The notes beneath the pieces were generated by a model. That model ran no database searches. It saw only the letters and a program-made list of their open reading frames with translations, and was not told the origin of the DNA. A stretch of 64,000 nucleotides of DNA, from positions 9,548,501 to 9,612,500 of the forward strand of contig JBAIAC010000003.1 of assembly GCA_037349315.1 (NCBI GenBank), written 5' to 3'. The position numbers were made by a program, and so were the translations under genes. This DNA is from Chelydra serpentina (taxonomy: Eukaryota; Chordata; Testudines; Chelydridae). Shown here one piece after another: positions 37,170 to 47,821 of the stretch (its first letter is position 1; each line of letters starts with the position of its first letter).

Positions 37170-39975
37170 GAGGAGGGCTGTGGGGGATCCTCGCCGGCAG
37201 GGTCTCTCACAGCCCCCGTCGGGCCATGCAGCAATCTGTGACCTACCCCGTAGGTGAGTAAGGTATCACGGAAGAGGCGGACCCATTGGTAGGCTGCGGC
37301 GGCCTGCTTCCCGGTCCTTTTACCCTCCCCCATGAGGGCTCTCGCAGCCCGGAGGATTTGATGGAAATCCCCCCATCGCTGGAGAGCGAGCTGTACTTTG
37401 TTGCGGGAGCCCCGGACGTCCTCCAGGAACTCCCGCAGCTCCTCTCGCAACGTATGGGGGGCTGGGGTTACTGGCTCCCAGCTACCTAATGAAAGGCTCC
37501 TGACACAGCCACGTAGCCCACCGAAACGGGCGGATCCCCGACGTTGCGCCTGATGGGCCGGCGCCATAGGGCTTAGTGGAGGGAGGCGGCAGAGGGAGAA
37601 GAGCAGCCCCTGGTGGGCTGGGACGAGGAAATACAAGGGCCGCTCCCTGTGGGGTCATCCTCCAAGAAGGGGACGGAGACAGCCCCAGGGGCGGCAATGG
37701 CATCATGGGAGGTGGAGGAGACTGAGACGGCATCAGGGGCAGGGCAGGGATCAGAAGTAGGGGCAGGGAGGGGGACATGAGCAGGGCCGGGCTGAGGAAT
37801 GGGTAGAGGATCCTGAGCCGCAGGAGCTGGGCCACTGGGAGGTGGCCTCTCTTGGTGTGGCTCAGGGATCTAGGAAGGGGACCCCCCGCGATGCCGGGCT
37901 CTAGTATGATGGCTTGGATAACAGCCGCGGCATCGGGAGGTGGACAGATATTTGCGGGGTCCCCGCCTGAGAAGGAGAACTGTTGTCCCACCCCAATGAG
38001 GGGTACCCCCTGGGATTTGGGTCCCGGCCGCAGGGCACTGGCCGTCGCTTCAGGAGGCTCGGCGGCCGTCAGCGGGGTGCCACTTGTGACCGGGCAAGTG
38101 GAAGAGCCCAGGGGATCCTCGGAGGTGGGAGCGGAAGCAGCGTTCAAGGGGAGGGAGCATGGGGAGAGGGCGGAGAGGGGAACCGGGGTGAGGTCATTGA
38201 GATCAAGGCCTGCTGGTAAAGGGTCATCCACCCCCTGGGTGACTGGGGTCAGACCCAGGGCCTCGATCTCCTCGTAAATGGAGGGCAGATCACCTTCCAC
38301 CACCTCGGAGTTCTCCCCACCAGCATCCGGAGTGACACTCATTTTAGGGCCCACAGGGGTGTCAGCTGGGAAGGGGGCAGGAGGGGCTCCATCGGGGGCC
38401 TCTGAGGGAAAGGACTCCAATGGAGGGGCAGTAATACCTTCCAGTGCTGCCACATCCGTCCCAGCCCGTAGTGGCGGACAAATGTCACTCGGGGGCAAAG
38501 CGGAAGGCTTGGCATCGGTTCCCCCCTTCCTGGTCTTCCGGGGGGCTTCCGCATCGGTGGTAAGAGGTGGAGCTCGAGCCTTCCGCTTGCCTTGCTTCCC
38601 CTGTACTAGGGCCCAGGCCTCCATGGCATCATCTGGGGGCTGGCTAGCAGGGCTCAGGTCGGGGGGCAGAGGCGATGTCCTAGGGACTCGAGGAGGTAGT
38701 TGTGGGGCAGCATGAGGGAGGGAAGGGTCCCCCTGGGGCGGGCCCTCTCCCACGCCCGGTGAGATCCCTGCCTCACCCTCCTCCACAGGCCCCCGTGAGA
38801 TTTCCCAGGGCCTGAGCGGGAGCGGTGGTGGATTGGGAAAGAGGAGGGGTGGCTCTGGGCATTCAGGGGAGCCGGCGATGACGGGGCTGGTGCCCTGCCG
38901 GGGCTCGGGGGTCTCGGATGCTCCTCCTTGCCGGGCCAAGGGACAGTCCCTCCGGACATGCCCCATCGCCCGGAAGAGGTAGCACCGGGCCTCCCCCATA
39001 AAGTAATGCACTTGGTAACGGGCCCCATGATAGGGGACCATAAAAGACCCCTCGAGCACCTCTCCATCACGCGCCGGCGGCGGCAGTTGAAGCTGCACCT
39101 GCCGGCGGAACGAGAGGACGTGACGGAGGGCCGGGTCTTTGAAGCCCAGTGGGAGAGGGCTGACTACAGAGATGGGTCTCCTCAGGGCGGAGAGGGTGGG
39201 CAACAGGGCGGCATTGGGGAGGAAGGGCGGGACGGAAGGGAGGACAAGGAGGACGCCCAAGTCCTCCAGCGGCTCCAGGGGGACGAACATGCCCCCCACC
39301 ACCAGGCCCTTCTCCACCGCCTCCTGAGCTGCGGCCTCCGATGCGAGGAAGAAGACGACCCTTCCGTACATTTTGGAGGCCGCTACGATGGCCGTGGGCC
39401 CCACCACCCTTGCCAATGCCCGCACATAGGTTTCAACGTGGGGCAAGGCGGGTACCAGGAGACAACAGACGCCGTGCCTCCTGGTCAAGGTGGGGAAGGG
39501 GCTCCGGCCGCTATAGGTGGTAGCTGAAGCGGTGGGTGGGTTAGGTGATGTAGCAGCAGGTGGGGGGGCTGCCGCCACCTGGGCATACGCCCTGGGGGCC
39601 GGGGGTGGGCACCCGCAGAGCTGGTGGAGGGAACAGCGGGGAGGGATGTCGCGGCCGGTGGCGGGGCCGCGGCAATAGGGGCAGCCTCTGCCATGGAGGG
39701 CCCGGTCTTTTTGGCGGGGCCCTTACCCTTCTTTTTGCCCTGGCCCTTCCCGCCGGCTGGGGGAGCTCCCCCAGAATCGGGGGTGGGGGTGAGGGACATG
39801 GCAGCAGTGGAGGTCACCTCGGTGTCTGCTGCTGCCGGTGCCCCAGCAGGGGCAATAGCAGTCGCTTCAGCAGCGGCGGTTGAGGTAGAAGCTAGGGAGG
39901 ATGATGGGGGAACAGGCAGAGGAGGGGCGGCCGGGCCATCTGGAGGGGCTCCCCCCTCAGTGTCGCCTTCCATGA
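37166..39975 (-). pseudogene. Tx1-type LINE ORF1 (RNA-binding protein)
   Basis: It starts at an ATG near 39975 (MEGDTEGGAPPDG). The N-terminus is rich in Ala/Pro/Thr with a basic KGQGKKKGKGPAKK patch. A frameshift near 39560-39485 leads to a 698-codon frame (39578-37482) with an RNA-binding-like segment (ARVVGPTAIVAASKMYGRV) and a knuckle CYLF-RAMGHVRRDC in which the second cysteine is Phe. Long Pro-rich disorder follows. A second frameshift near 37490 leads to the true C-terminus (REELREFLEDVRGSRNKVQL ... PPQPSS) ending with TGA at 37168-37166. ORF1 proteins of this type coat the LINE RNA. Confidence 0.75.
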
Positions 39976-40368
39976 TGAGCAGGGAGGGAAGGGAAAACAC
40001 CAGAGAAAGTAAGGGGAGGGGAAGTGGAGGTGGGTTGACCACTCCTCTCCGCTAGGCTGCAGGCAGGGGAGGAGGGCATTGGAAGTGGGTGGGGGAACTG
40101 GATGGGGGCGGGACTATCAAGGACTCGTGGGGGATCAGTCGCCGACTCAAGGTAGGAATCTGGCTCCTCTATCTACACTAAGGGGTGGGGAATATATCAG
40201 CATGGGGGGTGCAGTGAACCAAGGGGGAAACTGAAATAGGGGAGGGGCACAAGCGCATAGGAGGGGGCATGGGTGCACGAAGGCAGGGGACTAATCAGGG
40301 CAAACGGAGTTGCAGTGGGAGGGAGACAACCAGCTGGGAATGGGGCAGAGAACCTAGGGGCTAGCTTC

Positions 40369-40530
40369 AGGGCGGAGTAGGCGGAGTCGACGGGGGAGCC
40401 TGCGCGCCGCGTCTCGACCACAGGTAAGTTCGAACTAAGGTACTTCGACTTCAGCTACGTTATTAACGTAGCTGAAGTTGCGTATCTTAGTTCGACAGGG
40501 GGGGGTTAGTGTAGACCTAGTCTTAGAGGA
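40369..40530. mobile_element. MITE fragment with 31 bp palindrome
   Basis: It contains GGAGTCGACGGGGGAGC, then CGAACTAAGGTACTTCG, an exact palindrome at 40448-40478 (15-base arms ACTTCAGCTACGTTA around one T), then GTATCTTAGTTCGAC and an end near GGGTTAGTGTAGACCTAG. The outer arms (TCGAACTAAG / CTTAGTTCGA) extend the inverted repeat to 40430-40495. The form matches common turtle MITEs. It lies against the 5' end of the Tx1-type LINE. Confidence 0.65.
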
Positions 40531-40534
40531 GCCC

Positions 40535-40665
40535 AGGGGGGTAGTGTGAAATTGTCCCAGGTCACTGGGTGGAGGCTCGAGCTGGTTTTGCATTGTGTTA
40601 TTGAAACAGAACCCCTAGATACTGAACCAGGCCCTTGTTGTTGCCAACTCTGATGGGCAGAAGGG
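40535..40665 (+). mobile_element. 3' internal end of split provirus with PPT
   Basis: Sequence directly upstream of the 3' LTR, ending in the purine run GGGCAGAAGGG (40655-40665) that adjoins the LTR. This position and composition fit a polypurine tract. It supports reading 26897-41387 as one provirus with a later insertion. Confidence 0.55.
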
Positions 40666-41387
40666 TTACAGAAGAAAACTTAGTTTGATGGCATTCTGTC
40701 TGGCAAGAACTCACTTATGAAAAGTTGGGGTTGTGAAATCCTAATTTCTTTATTGTTCTGTCATTATGGTCCCCACTTCCCCGTTGTTTGTCTGTATGAT
40801 CCCTGGTTCTTCGATTGTTTCTGTCTGTTACATAATGAATTTTGGTAGGTGTAAATTAATTCAGGTGCTGGGGTATGATTGTTTAGAGAATTTTATTAGG
40901 ATTGGTTAGTAAAATTTTAGTAAAATAAGTGGTTAAGATATAGCTAAGAAGGACTCAAGTTTCACTATATAAACTTGGGTCAAAGAAGGAGACCAGCAGA
41001 GAAGGACCAGAAGAATAAGAAGGAAAGACCTGGAAGAGTGAAGAACTCACCTCCAAGACACAGCCTAAGACCAGAGCTGCTAAAAATCCTCTGCACGGAC
41101 GTGATGTGCAGCAACCAGAACCCAGATGAGACCGACCTTGCCTGGCCAACAGGGAAAGTTTTCCTCCCTGATCAGGATTGGTGAGCGTGGCATTGTGTGC
41201 TTAGCATGTGTATTCTGCTTGCTTGGTACTTGTTAATAAATAGAGTAAGGATATTACTGTGTAAGGCTCTTTCACTGGTAAAAGGTCCTGCAAATCTGCA
41301 GGAAGTTACCCCCTGAGCCCTAGGGACTGAGTAAATGTGGGTGCCCCTAGAGTGTATATAACTTTGTGTGGGTAAGGATGACCTACT
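40666..41387 (+). repeat. 3' LTR of split provirus
   Basis: It aligns with 26897-27753 from TTACAGAAGAAAAC through GTGCCCC. The TATA box CTATATAAAC is at 40965-40974 and an intact AATAAA lies near 41230. It has one copy of the GTTACCCCCTGAGCCC module where the 5' LTR has three, so it is about 135 bp shorter. The right end near GTGTGGGTAA is diverged and abuts the Penelope-like element. Confidence 0.82.
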
Positions 41388-43062
41388 CCAGGGATTGGAG
41401 CAAATGCAGTTGTATCTTAGAGCTTGGCTGTAGACAATGGATCGTGTGGTGACTTCCTGGACACTACAGTGCTAATAAGAGAGAGTCACATAAACACCAC
41501 CCTATACCGGAAACCTACTGACCGCTATACTTACCTACATGCCTCCAGCTTCCATCCAGAACACACCACATGATCCATTGTCTACAGCCAAGCTCTAAGA
41601 TACAACCGCATTTGCTCCAATCCCTCAGACACACACACACACCTACAAGATCTCTATCAAGCATTCTTAAAACTCCAATACCCACCTGCTGAAGTGAAGA
41701 AACAGATTGACAGAGCCAGAAGAGTACCCACGAGTCACCTACTACAGGACAGGCCCAACAAAGGAAATAACAGAACGCCACTAGCCGTCACCTTCAGCCC
41801 CCAACTAAAACCTCTCCAGCGCATCAGCAAAGATCTACAACCTATCCTGAAAGTTGATCCCTCACGCCTACAGATCTTGGGAGACAGACTAGTCCTCGCT
41901 TACAGACAGCCCCCCAACCCGAAGCAAATACTCACCCAGTAGCGTAGCCAGGGGGGGAGCGGCGGAGCGGCCGCTCCCCCTTGAGCAGAAGCGGCGGAAG
42001 CGGCGCCTTTTTTTAGAAGCACTAAAAAAAGGCGCCGCGCTGCTTCTGGGAGACGTTGTGGGGCCCCGCCCCTGCCGCTGCGCGACGTTGCGTCTGCGTC
42101 GGGGGCGGGGCCCCGCCGCATCACCCGGCATCGGGGGCGGGGCCCCGCCCCCGATGCCGGGCGTCAGCCCCCACCAGCGCCACCAGAAGCTGGCGCCTGT
42201 GCAGGGGGAGGCGCCTTTTTATAGGGCCACTCCCCCTGCACTCGGGACCTGGCTGCGCTACTGTACTCACCAGCAACCAAACAACAAAAACTAACCCAGG
42301 AACCTATCCTTGCAACAAAACCCGATGCCAACTCTGTCCATATATCTATTCAAGTGACACCATCATAGGACCTAATCACATCAGCCCACACCATCAGGGG
42401 CTTGTTCACCTGCACATCTACCAATGTGATATATGCCATCATGTGCCAGCAATGCCCCTCTGCCATGTACATTGGACAAACTGGACAGTCTCTACGCAAA
42501 AGAATAAATGGACACAAATCTGACATCGGGAATCATAACATTCAAAAACCAATAAGAGAACACTTCAATATCTCTGGTCACTCAGTAACAGACCTAAAAG
42601 TGGCAATTGTTCAACAAAAAAACTTCAAAAACAGACTGCAATGAGAAACTGCTGATCTAGAATTAATTTGCAAACTGGACACCTTTAAATTAGGCTTGAA
42701 TAAAGACTGGGAGTGGCTGGGTCATTACACAAACTGCAATCTATTTCCCCATGCTAAGTATCCCCTACTGTTACTCACACCTTCTTGTCAACTGTTTGAA
42801 ATGGGCTATCCTGATTATCACTATGAAAGTTTTTTTTTTCTCCTGCTGATGATAACTCACCTTAATTAATTAGCCTCTTAGAGTTCGCATGGCAACCTCC
42901 ACCTGTGTGTGTGTGAGAGAGAATCTTCCTACTATATGCATCTGATGAAGTGGGTTCTAGCCCATGAAAGCTTATGCCCAAATAAATTTGTTAGTGTCTA
43001 AGGTGCCACAGGGACTCTTTGTTCATTTTGCGGATACAAACTAACACAACCACTACTCTGAA
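41388..43062 (+). mobile_element. Penelope-like element with GIY-YIG domain
   Basis: The plus strand encodes the end of the RT (DFLDTTVL, LYRKPTDRY, at about 41455-41640), the linker (KKQIDRARRVP ... AVTFSPQLKPLQ, 41694-41936) and, after an inserted MITE, a GIY-YIG endonuclease (42402-42644: NVIYAIMCQQCPSAMYIGQT, then RKRINGH). The 3' UTR has the known reptile ending: GATGAAGTGGGTTCTAGCCC, ATGAAAGCTTATGCCCAAA, TAAATTTGTTAGTGTCTAAG and CTAACACAACCACTACTCTG. A stop at about 41579 and a frameshift near 42390 disable it. A 60 bp inverted copy of its own sequence lies at its 5' edge (41395-41455 against 41568-41628). Confidence 0.87.
41937..42263. mobile_element. GC-rich hAT-type MITE, 8 bp target duplication
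   Basis: The 327 bp element starts CAGTAGCGTAGCCAGG and ends CCTGGCTGCGCTACTG, an inverted repeat of 16 bases with one mismatch. It is flanked on both sides by TACTCACC (41929-41936 and 42264-42271), an exact 8 bp target duplication, as expected for hAT transposons. The inside is built of palindromes around GGGGCCCCGCCCC and GGCGCC...TTTTT runs. It interrupts the Penelope-like coding frame. A second member of the family lies at 51996-52426. Confidence 0.92.
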
Positions 43063-43069
43063 ATCTGTT

Positions 43070-43300
43070 TTTAGTGATCATTAATAAACAGAGGATAAGT
43101 AGAATACTACTGTGTAAGGCTTCTTCACTGGTAAAAGACCTCGCAACCCCACAGAGTGTAAGGTTACACCTGAGCCCACAGAAGGGTGCGGGTGGGTTCT
43201 TAAATTAACAGGGTTATGCCTGAGCTCTTGAAACTGGGTAAAGGTGGATGCCCCTAAAGTGTGTGAGTACCGAGAATTTTGTGCGAGTAACCCTGGCCCT
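43070..43300 (+). repeat. 3' part of a third, diverged LTR
   Basis: It matches the last third of the provirus LTR: TACTGTGTAAGGCTTCTTCA, CTGGTAAAAGACCTCGCAA, two copies of the TTA..CCTGAGC module (43164 and 43212), and GAGAATTTTGTGCGAGTAAC. It overlaps in content with the end of the 40666-41387 LTR and is clearly more diverged, so it is a separate insertion or older duplicate. Confidence 0.7.
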
Positions 43301-45544
43301 GGTGTGAATGATACAAAATACCAATCCTAATCTAGGTTGTGGTGCGTTTAAAGCGGTGGCACAGGAAAGTGGGACTGCAGGTAGCAAGGCAGAGATATTA
43401 CAATCCTTCCTGTACAGATCCTTACACCTATGTCCATCCCTGGAATCTGAGCCCCTGGGGATCCCTGATACCCACCATCCCACCTGGGAACAGGTGACTG
43501 ACAGGCTGACTGCTGGAGACACAAGGGCTCTCTCATAGGGAACCTTCCTGCCTAATCCAAATGCAGTCACAGTTTCAGGGCCTGCTTAGAGACTCTTCCT
43601 GGGGTGATGGGGAAGTCCATGCTCTTTGACCAGCTTTCAACACTCACAAAACTTTGCCTTATCTCCAGACTCCCAGAGTGGGAGTTGCAGATGTCTCAGT
43701 AAAAAGCAAAGTGAAGGGATTAATTGAAGAAAAGAAGACTGAAGTTTGCCTGCTCTCCCCGAGGAAGAGTCAGGTATGGGGACATGGCCTTCAGCTTCTG
43801 GGGCAAACACAAAGGAGTAGCACTTCCCTTTCAGTACTGGAGACCAGTGTGGGAACAGGGAGAGCTGGGCCGATTCAGCTACACCAACCCTGCTACCAAA
43901 CGGTCAGCCCTTAAGGAATCTAGGGACTAAATTAATGCAGTGATACACGCTGACAGGGGCAGGCTCCCCATTCTTTACCTTCACACCCCTGTAACTCAGT
44001 CGGCAGGGCCGGATTCCGTCCACAAAAGGGTCTGCTGCTGCTTTTTCCTCCCGATTGTAGACTTCTCACAGCTGTCAGACTCTGAAGCCTAAACACAATG
44101 TTTACTGTCATCACTCACGGCCTTTTTCATTCAGGGACAGACAAAGTTACCAGGTGAGGGGAGAAAGGGGAGAAGGAACCATTCAAATGACAGCCCCAGA
44201 GATTAAATGGAGACACGAGTTAGTAGGGAGACAAACCCACCTATTCCTGCGGGGCTTTACATCCACCTAGGAGAGAAATAGAAAGAGAAAAACATTAAAT
44301 GTCGCTGAGCAGCACGGTTCTACCTGCTGCTCTGGGGGATATTTTACCATCTGAGAAGCAGAACGGATTCACCAGCTTTATTTATTTGCTTTAATTATTC
44401 CTAGGTTGTTCCCCAGGCCTGTCCCCCAGCCCCCAGCTCAGACTCTCTGCCCGCTGTGCCCTGCAGGGGCAGCACTTGCCCTGTGAATTCCCATCTCACA
44501 AGGGAATCCCACCACCCATCAGAGGGGAGCTGGCAGCAGGAGGTCAGAGCTGGGGGGTTTCTAGCCAATCAGGGCTAGGTAAGGGGGCAGAGCCTAGGGT
44601 GACCAGATGTCCTGATTTTGGGGTCTTTTTCTTATATAGGCTCCTATAACCAACCCCCTCCCGGGTCCCGATTTTTCACATTTGCTGTCTGATCTTCCTA
44701 GCAGAGCCCAACTTCCCACTCTGGCCAGCCCCAGACAATCAAACTGCGGGGGGCAGGGCAGGCATTCTGGCCCCACCGCTGAGCTCTGCTGGGGGTCCCC
44801 TCTCACAGCACAAATCTCTGATTGGAGGTGAATCTCTGCGGTGCCACAGAGGGGAGATGGGCTGCTGGGGCCACGGGCTGGATCTGGCTGAACGGAGCCT
44901 GCTCGGCTTTCCATGCCCCCTCACACACAGTGCTGCTGCTGCACTGACAGCAGGGCCTGGCTTGGGAACAGTCAGATTTTAATGAGGTGTGGAAATCAGC
45001 AAACTTTATTCCCCCTCCTTTTTCCTGAGTACATAGGTCAAGCTGAGCACTGTAGAGAACCCGGAAGAAGTGGGTCTTTGGGAAGGACACAACTATGCAC
45101 GTGGCAAAGGCCTGCGGATGAGCTCGGTGAGGGGCGGGGTTTGTGCACCAGGCACAGGGGGCCGTGTAGAGGAAGGCAGTGAGGTTCAGTGTGGATGAGG
45201 CTGGTGGGGGGTGGGGGTGGTGACCATGGCTGTCAATGGTGGATAGACAGGGAGGGGCAGGGCTATGCAGCTCTGTGAAGGCTTCAGTGAGAAGCTTGGA
45301 TTGATGGGACAATGGGAAGGGAGTGGGTGGAGGGGGTCAAAGAGGAAAAGGACATGACTGACGTGGGGAAATCCACTTTTGCTGCACCATCTTGTACAGA
45401 CAAGGTGTGGGGAGGCCAGGGGGTGGTGGTGGTGCAGGAGGCGGGATGGGATATGTTAGGAGACTGACTGTGTTATCCTCAGAAGAGTGATATCATTCAT
45501 GGTCACCTGGTTGAAATAGGGGAATTTTATTAAGGGGGCATTCA
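43301..45544. other. No recognisable gene
   Basis: About 2.2 kb without a supported gene. Frames at 43214-43570 (minus), 43308-43538 (plus), 43654-43930 (plus) and 44594-45312 (minus) lack family motifs. One short repeat is listed separately at 44592. Confidence 0.45.
44592..44705 (+). repeat. Interspersed repeat starting AGGGTGACCAGATG
   Basis: AGGGTGACCAGATGTCCTG, then GGGGTCTTTTTCTTATATAG, GCTCCTATAACC and CGATTTTTCACA. I know this from reptile genomes as a short, very frequent repeat. The start shares AGGGTGACC with the element at 3186, and the two may be related. Confidence 0.55.
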
Positions 45545-46014
45545 GAGGTGGCCATCCCTGCTGGGATGTTTGCCTGTGGCTGAACATAAATCTTCCTCAC
45601 TGTTAGCCAGGCGGTGGTGGGAGGGGGAGCAGCGATCATCCACGAGAATTGGATGTGGCTGTGGGGGTTTGATTAGGTTTGCGCTGCACGTTAACCCGAA
45701 AACCGCCGCCCCTCCCTTTTCAATTGCCAACCCATGTTAAATGGCCAACCCAACAGCTGTCTTTTATGGGAAATGAGAGGGTTGCTGTTTGAAACCATTC
45801 CCACATGTTATGTGGCTTACCATGGATGCCTGCAAGCCGAATCTGTTGCTCACCGGCCCTGCTTGTGTGATCTCACACCAAACCAGCAGACCCTCAATAT
45901 AACAGGCAAAGTGCGACCTTGGACCGAATGCACATGTGCTATGTAATGTTAGGAGCATTGTTCTCTAATGTGTGTCTTTTTAACTACTCCTCTCCCATTT
46001 GTTTCCTCCCAAAG
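45545..46014 (+). mobile_element. Harbinger transposon, left intron region
   Basis: Non-coding sequence leading to a plausible splice acceptor (pyrimidine-rich CTCCCATTTGTTTCCTCCC, then AAAG at 46011-46014). I recognise blocks such as GCACGTTAACCCGAAAACCG and ACCATTCCCACATGTTATG as the intron before the last exon of the plus-strand gene of turtle Harbinger elements. The upstream exons are not in the window, so the left side of the element is truncated. Confidence 0.55.
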
Positions 46015-46378
46015 CTGCAAATGTTTCAACGTAACCCCTTTCATCACCGTCCCAGAGGCTAGCGAAGATTAGAAGTAAAAAAAAAAAAGGAATTGAGACG
46101 ATATGTTCTCAGAGCTCATGCAATCCTCCCACACTGAAACGGCCCAGCAGAATGCGTGGAGGCAGACAATGTTAGAGTCCAGAAAGGCACAATTTGATCG
46201 CGAGGAGAGGTGGTGTGCTGAAGAGAGTAGGTGGCGTCAGCATGCTGACAGAAGGCAGGATGCAATTCTGAGGCTACTGGAGAATCAAACGGAAATCCTC
46301 CGGCTTATGGCTGAGGAAAGGCCGCCTGAGCACAGACCACCGCTACAGCTCCTGTGTAACCACAGCCCTCCTCTCTGA
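46015..46378 (+). pseudogene. Harbinger Myb/SANT-type protein, last exon
   Basis: The frame from 46103 reads MFSELMQSSH, QQNAWRQTMLESRKAQFD, REERWCAEESRWRQHADRRQ, ILRLLENQTEILRLMAEE. This is the charged coiled-coil C-terminus of the DNA-binding partner protein that PIF/Harbinger transposons encode next to the transposase; the SANT domain itself would be in missing 5' exons. Established role of this partner: carries transposase to the nucleus and to the element ends. The first 90 bases of the exon have stops (about 46071-46098), and the end is cut short by a TGA at 46376. Confidence 0.72.
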
Positions 46379-46616
46379 GTCCCATAGCCTCATCACCGAG
46401 ACGCCCAAGAACGCGTTGGGTGGGGGGGGGGCCTTCGTGCACCCAACCACTCAAGCCAAGAGGACTGTCCAAGCAACAGAAGGCTGGCATTCAATAAGTT
46501 TTAAAGTGCAGTGTGTCCTTGTCATTCCCTCCTCCACCACCCATCCCGGTGCTTCCCTCCTCCACCACCCATCCTGGGTGACCTTTGTAGTTATCCCCCT
46601 ATTTGTGTGATGAATT

Positions 46617-46622
46617 AATAAA
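46617..46622 (+). terminator. AATAAA signal for the SANT-type gene
   Basis: An AATAAA about 240 bases past the plus-strand stop. It lies only about 30 bases from the opposing signal of the transposase gene, so the two convergent transcripts end almost back to back. Confidence 0.65.
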
Positions 46623-46650
46623 GAATGCATGACTTTTAAGCAACAATGAC

Positions 46651-46656
46651 TTTATT
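46651..46656 (-). terminator. AATAAA signal for the transposase gene
   Basis: TTTATT on the plus strand, within GACTTTATTGCC, is AATAAA on the minus strand. It is about 46 bases past the transposase stop codon at 46702. Confidence 0.65.
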
Positions 46657-46701
46657 GCCACTGCAAGTGGTGACCGAGGGGGGAAGGGAAGGGCGGTTTG
46701 G

Positions 46702-47476
46702 TTACAGGGAAGTAGAGTGAACCAAGGGGTGGGGGTTTTCATTATGGAGAAAAAAACAGATCTTTCGCACCACATCCTGGCCATTCATGAAACTTGTTTT
46801 CAAAGCTTCCCTGATGCGCAACGAACCCTGCTGTACTCTTCTAATCACCCTGGTGTCTGGCTGTGCATAACCAGCGGCCAGGTGATTTGCCTCAACCTCC
46901 CACCCCGCCATAAATGTCTCCTCCTTACTCTCGCAGATATTGTGGCGCGCACAGCAAGCAATAATAACAATGGGAATATTGGTTTCGCTGAGGTCTAACC
47001 TAGTCAATAAACTGAGCCAGCGCGCCTTTAAACGTCCAAATGCACATTCCACGACCATTCTGCACTTGCTCAGCCTATAGTTGAACAGCTCCTGACTACG
47101 GTGGTCCGGTGCTAAGATAGGGATATGGGTTCCGTCTATCGCCCCTCCACAGTTCGGGAACCCCATTACTGAAAAGCCATCCAGTATGAGCTGCACATTT
47201 CCCAGGCTCACAACCCTTGGTACCAGCAGCTTGGTGATCGCCCTGGCTACTTGCATCACAACAGCCCCCACTGTAGATTTTCCCACTCCGAATTGATTCG
47301 CGACTGACCGGTAGCTGTCTGGCATTGCAAGCTTCGACAGGGCTATCACCAGTCACTTCTCTACTGTGAGGGCTGCTCTCATCTTGGTGTTCTGGCGCTT
47401 CAGGACAGGGGAAAGCAACTCACAAAGTTCCATGAAAGTGCCCTTACGCATGTGACAATTTCGCAGCCATTGGTAA
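46702..47476 (-). pseudogene. Harbinger (HARBI1-like) transposase, C-terminal part
   Basis: Minus-strand frame with MRKGTFMELCELLSP (47460-47410), a TGA near 47358, then an open frame from 47349. That frame has an HTH-like segment (YRSVANQFGVGKSTVGAVVM), the first catalytic aspartate (GGAIDGTHIPI) and the catalytic glutamate block (CRMVVECAFGRLKARW). Between them, at residue about 83-88 (near 47090), HIPILAPDH is joined directly to FNYRLSK. The segment that should hold the second aspartate (GDPAYPL-type) is deleted. The product therefore could not catalyse strand transfer. A DNA transposon inserted at 47477 separates it from its N-terminus. Confidence 0.87.
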
Positions 47477-47773
47477 CACTGGTCTACAATTTTTGAGAAG
47501 TCGTCTGCTTCAGAGATAAAATGTGCTATTTAGTATGTATTTTGATGTGCTGAATTCAAATATGACAATTAAAACAACTGATTGGTTACTGTTTCTAAGA
47601 TATTTAAGTTTTTACATTTTATGTCTATGTATATTGTGTAGATAGTAGAGTTTTAATCATAAATTGTAAACCTAGGTCTTTTTATGTGTTTATGGTTGCT
47701 TTACTTGATACTATTTCACCTGTCCTGTTTATTTAACACTTTAAAAATCAGCAAAGGGGTTCTATAAATAAAA

Positions 47774-47779
47774 TTTATT
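47774..47779 (-). terminator. AATAAA signal of the inserted transposon gene
   Basis: Minus-strand AATAAA within CATAATAAATTTTATT, 43 bases after the stop codon at 47822, about 300 bases before the element end. Confidence 0.6.
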
Positions 47780-47821
47780 ATGAAACAAAAGGCAACAAAC
47801 TATTATGTACATAGTTTAGTC

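Larger units (their letters stand above)
33205..40368 (-). mobile_element. Tx1-clade LINE, about 7.2 kb, inserted in provirus
   Basis: Minus-strand element with two ORFs and a GC-rich body (about 60% by eye, against an AT-richer provirus). ORF1 has a zinc-knuckle trace, ORF2 an apurinic-type endonuclease and an RT. Domain layout and wording of the RT/C-terminal region recall the 'Transposon TX1 149 kDa protein' family (L1-related Tx1 clade, often target-specific). Its 3' UTR lies at about 33205-33570 and its 5' UTR at about 39976-40368. I could not find a target duplication, so both ends are approximate. It separates provirus pol (ends 32446) from the provirus 3' end (40535 onward). Confidence 0.82.

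Noticed and set aside
34444..39527. Many plus-strand frames of 100-200 codons across the Tx1-type LINE
   Set aside because: They mirror the real minus-strand ORFs in GC-rich sequence and have no domain motifs.
43214..45312. Several 80-170 codon frames on both strands
   Set aside because: No recognisable domains, overlapping alternatives and no splice-site support.
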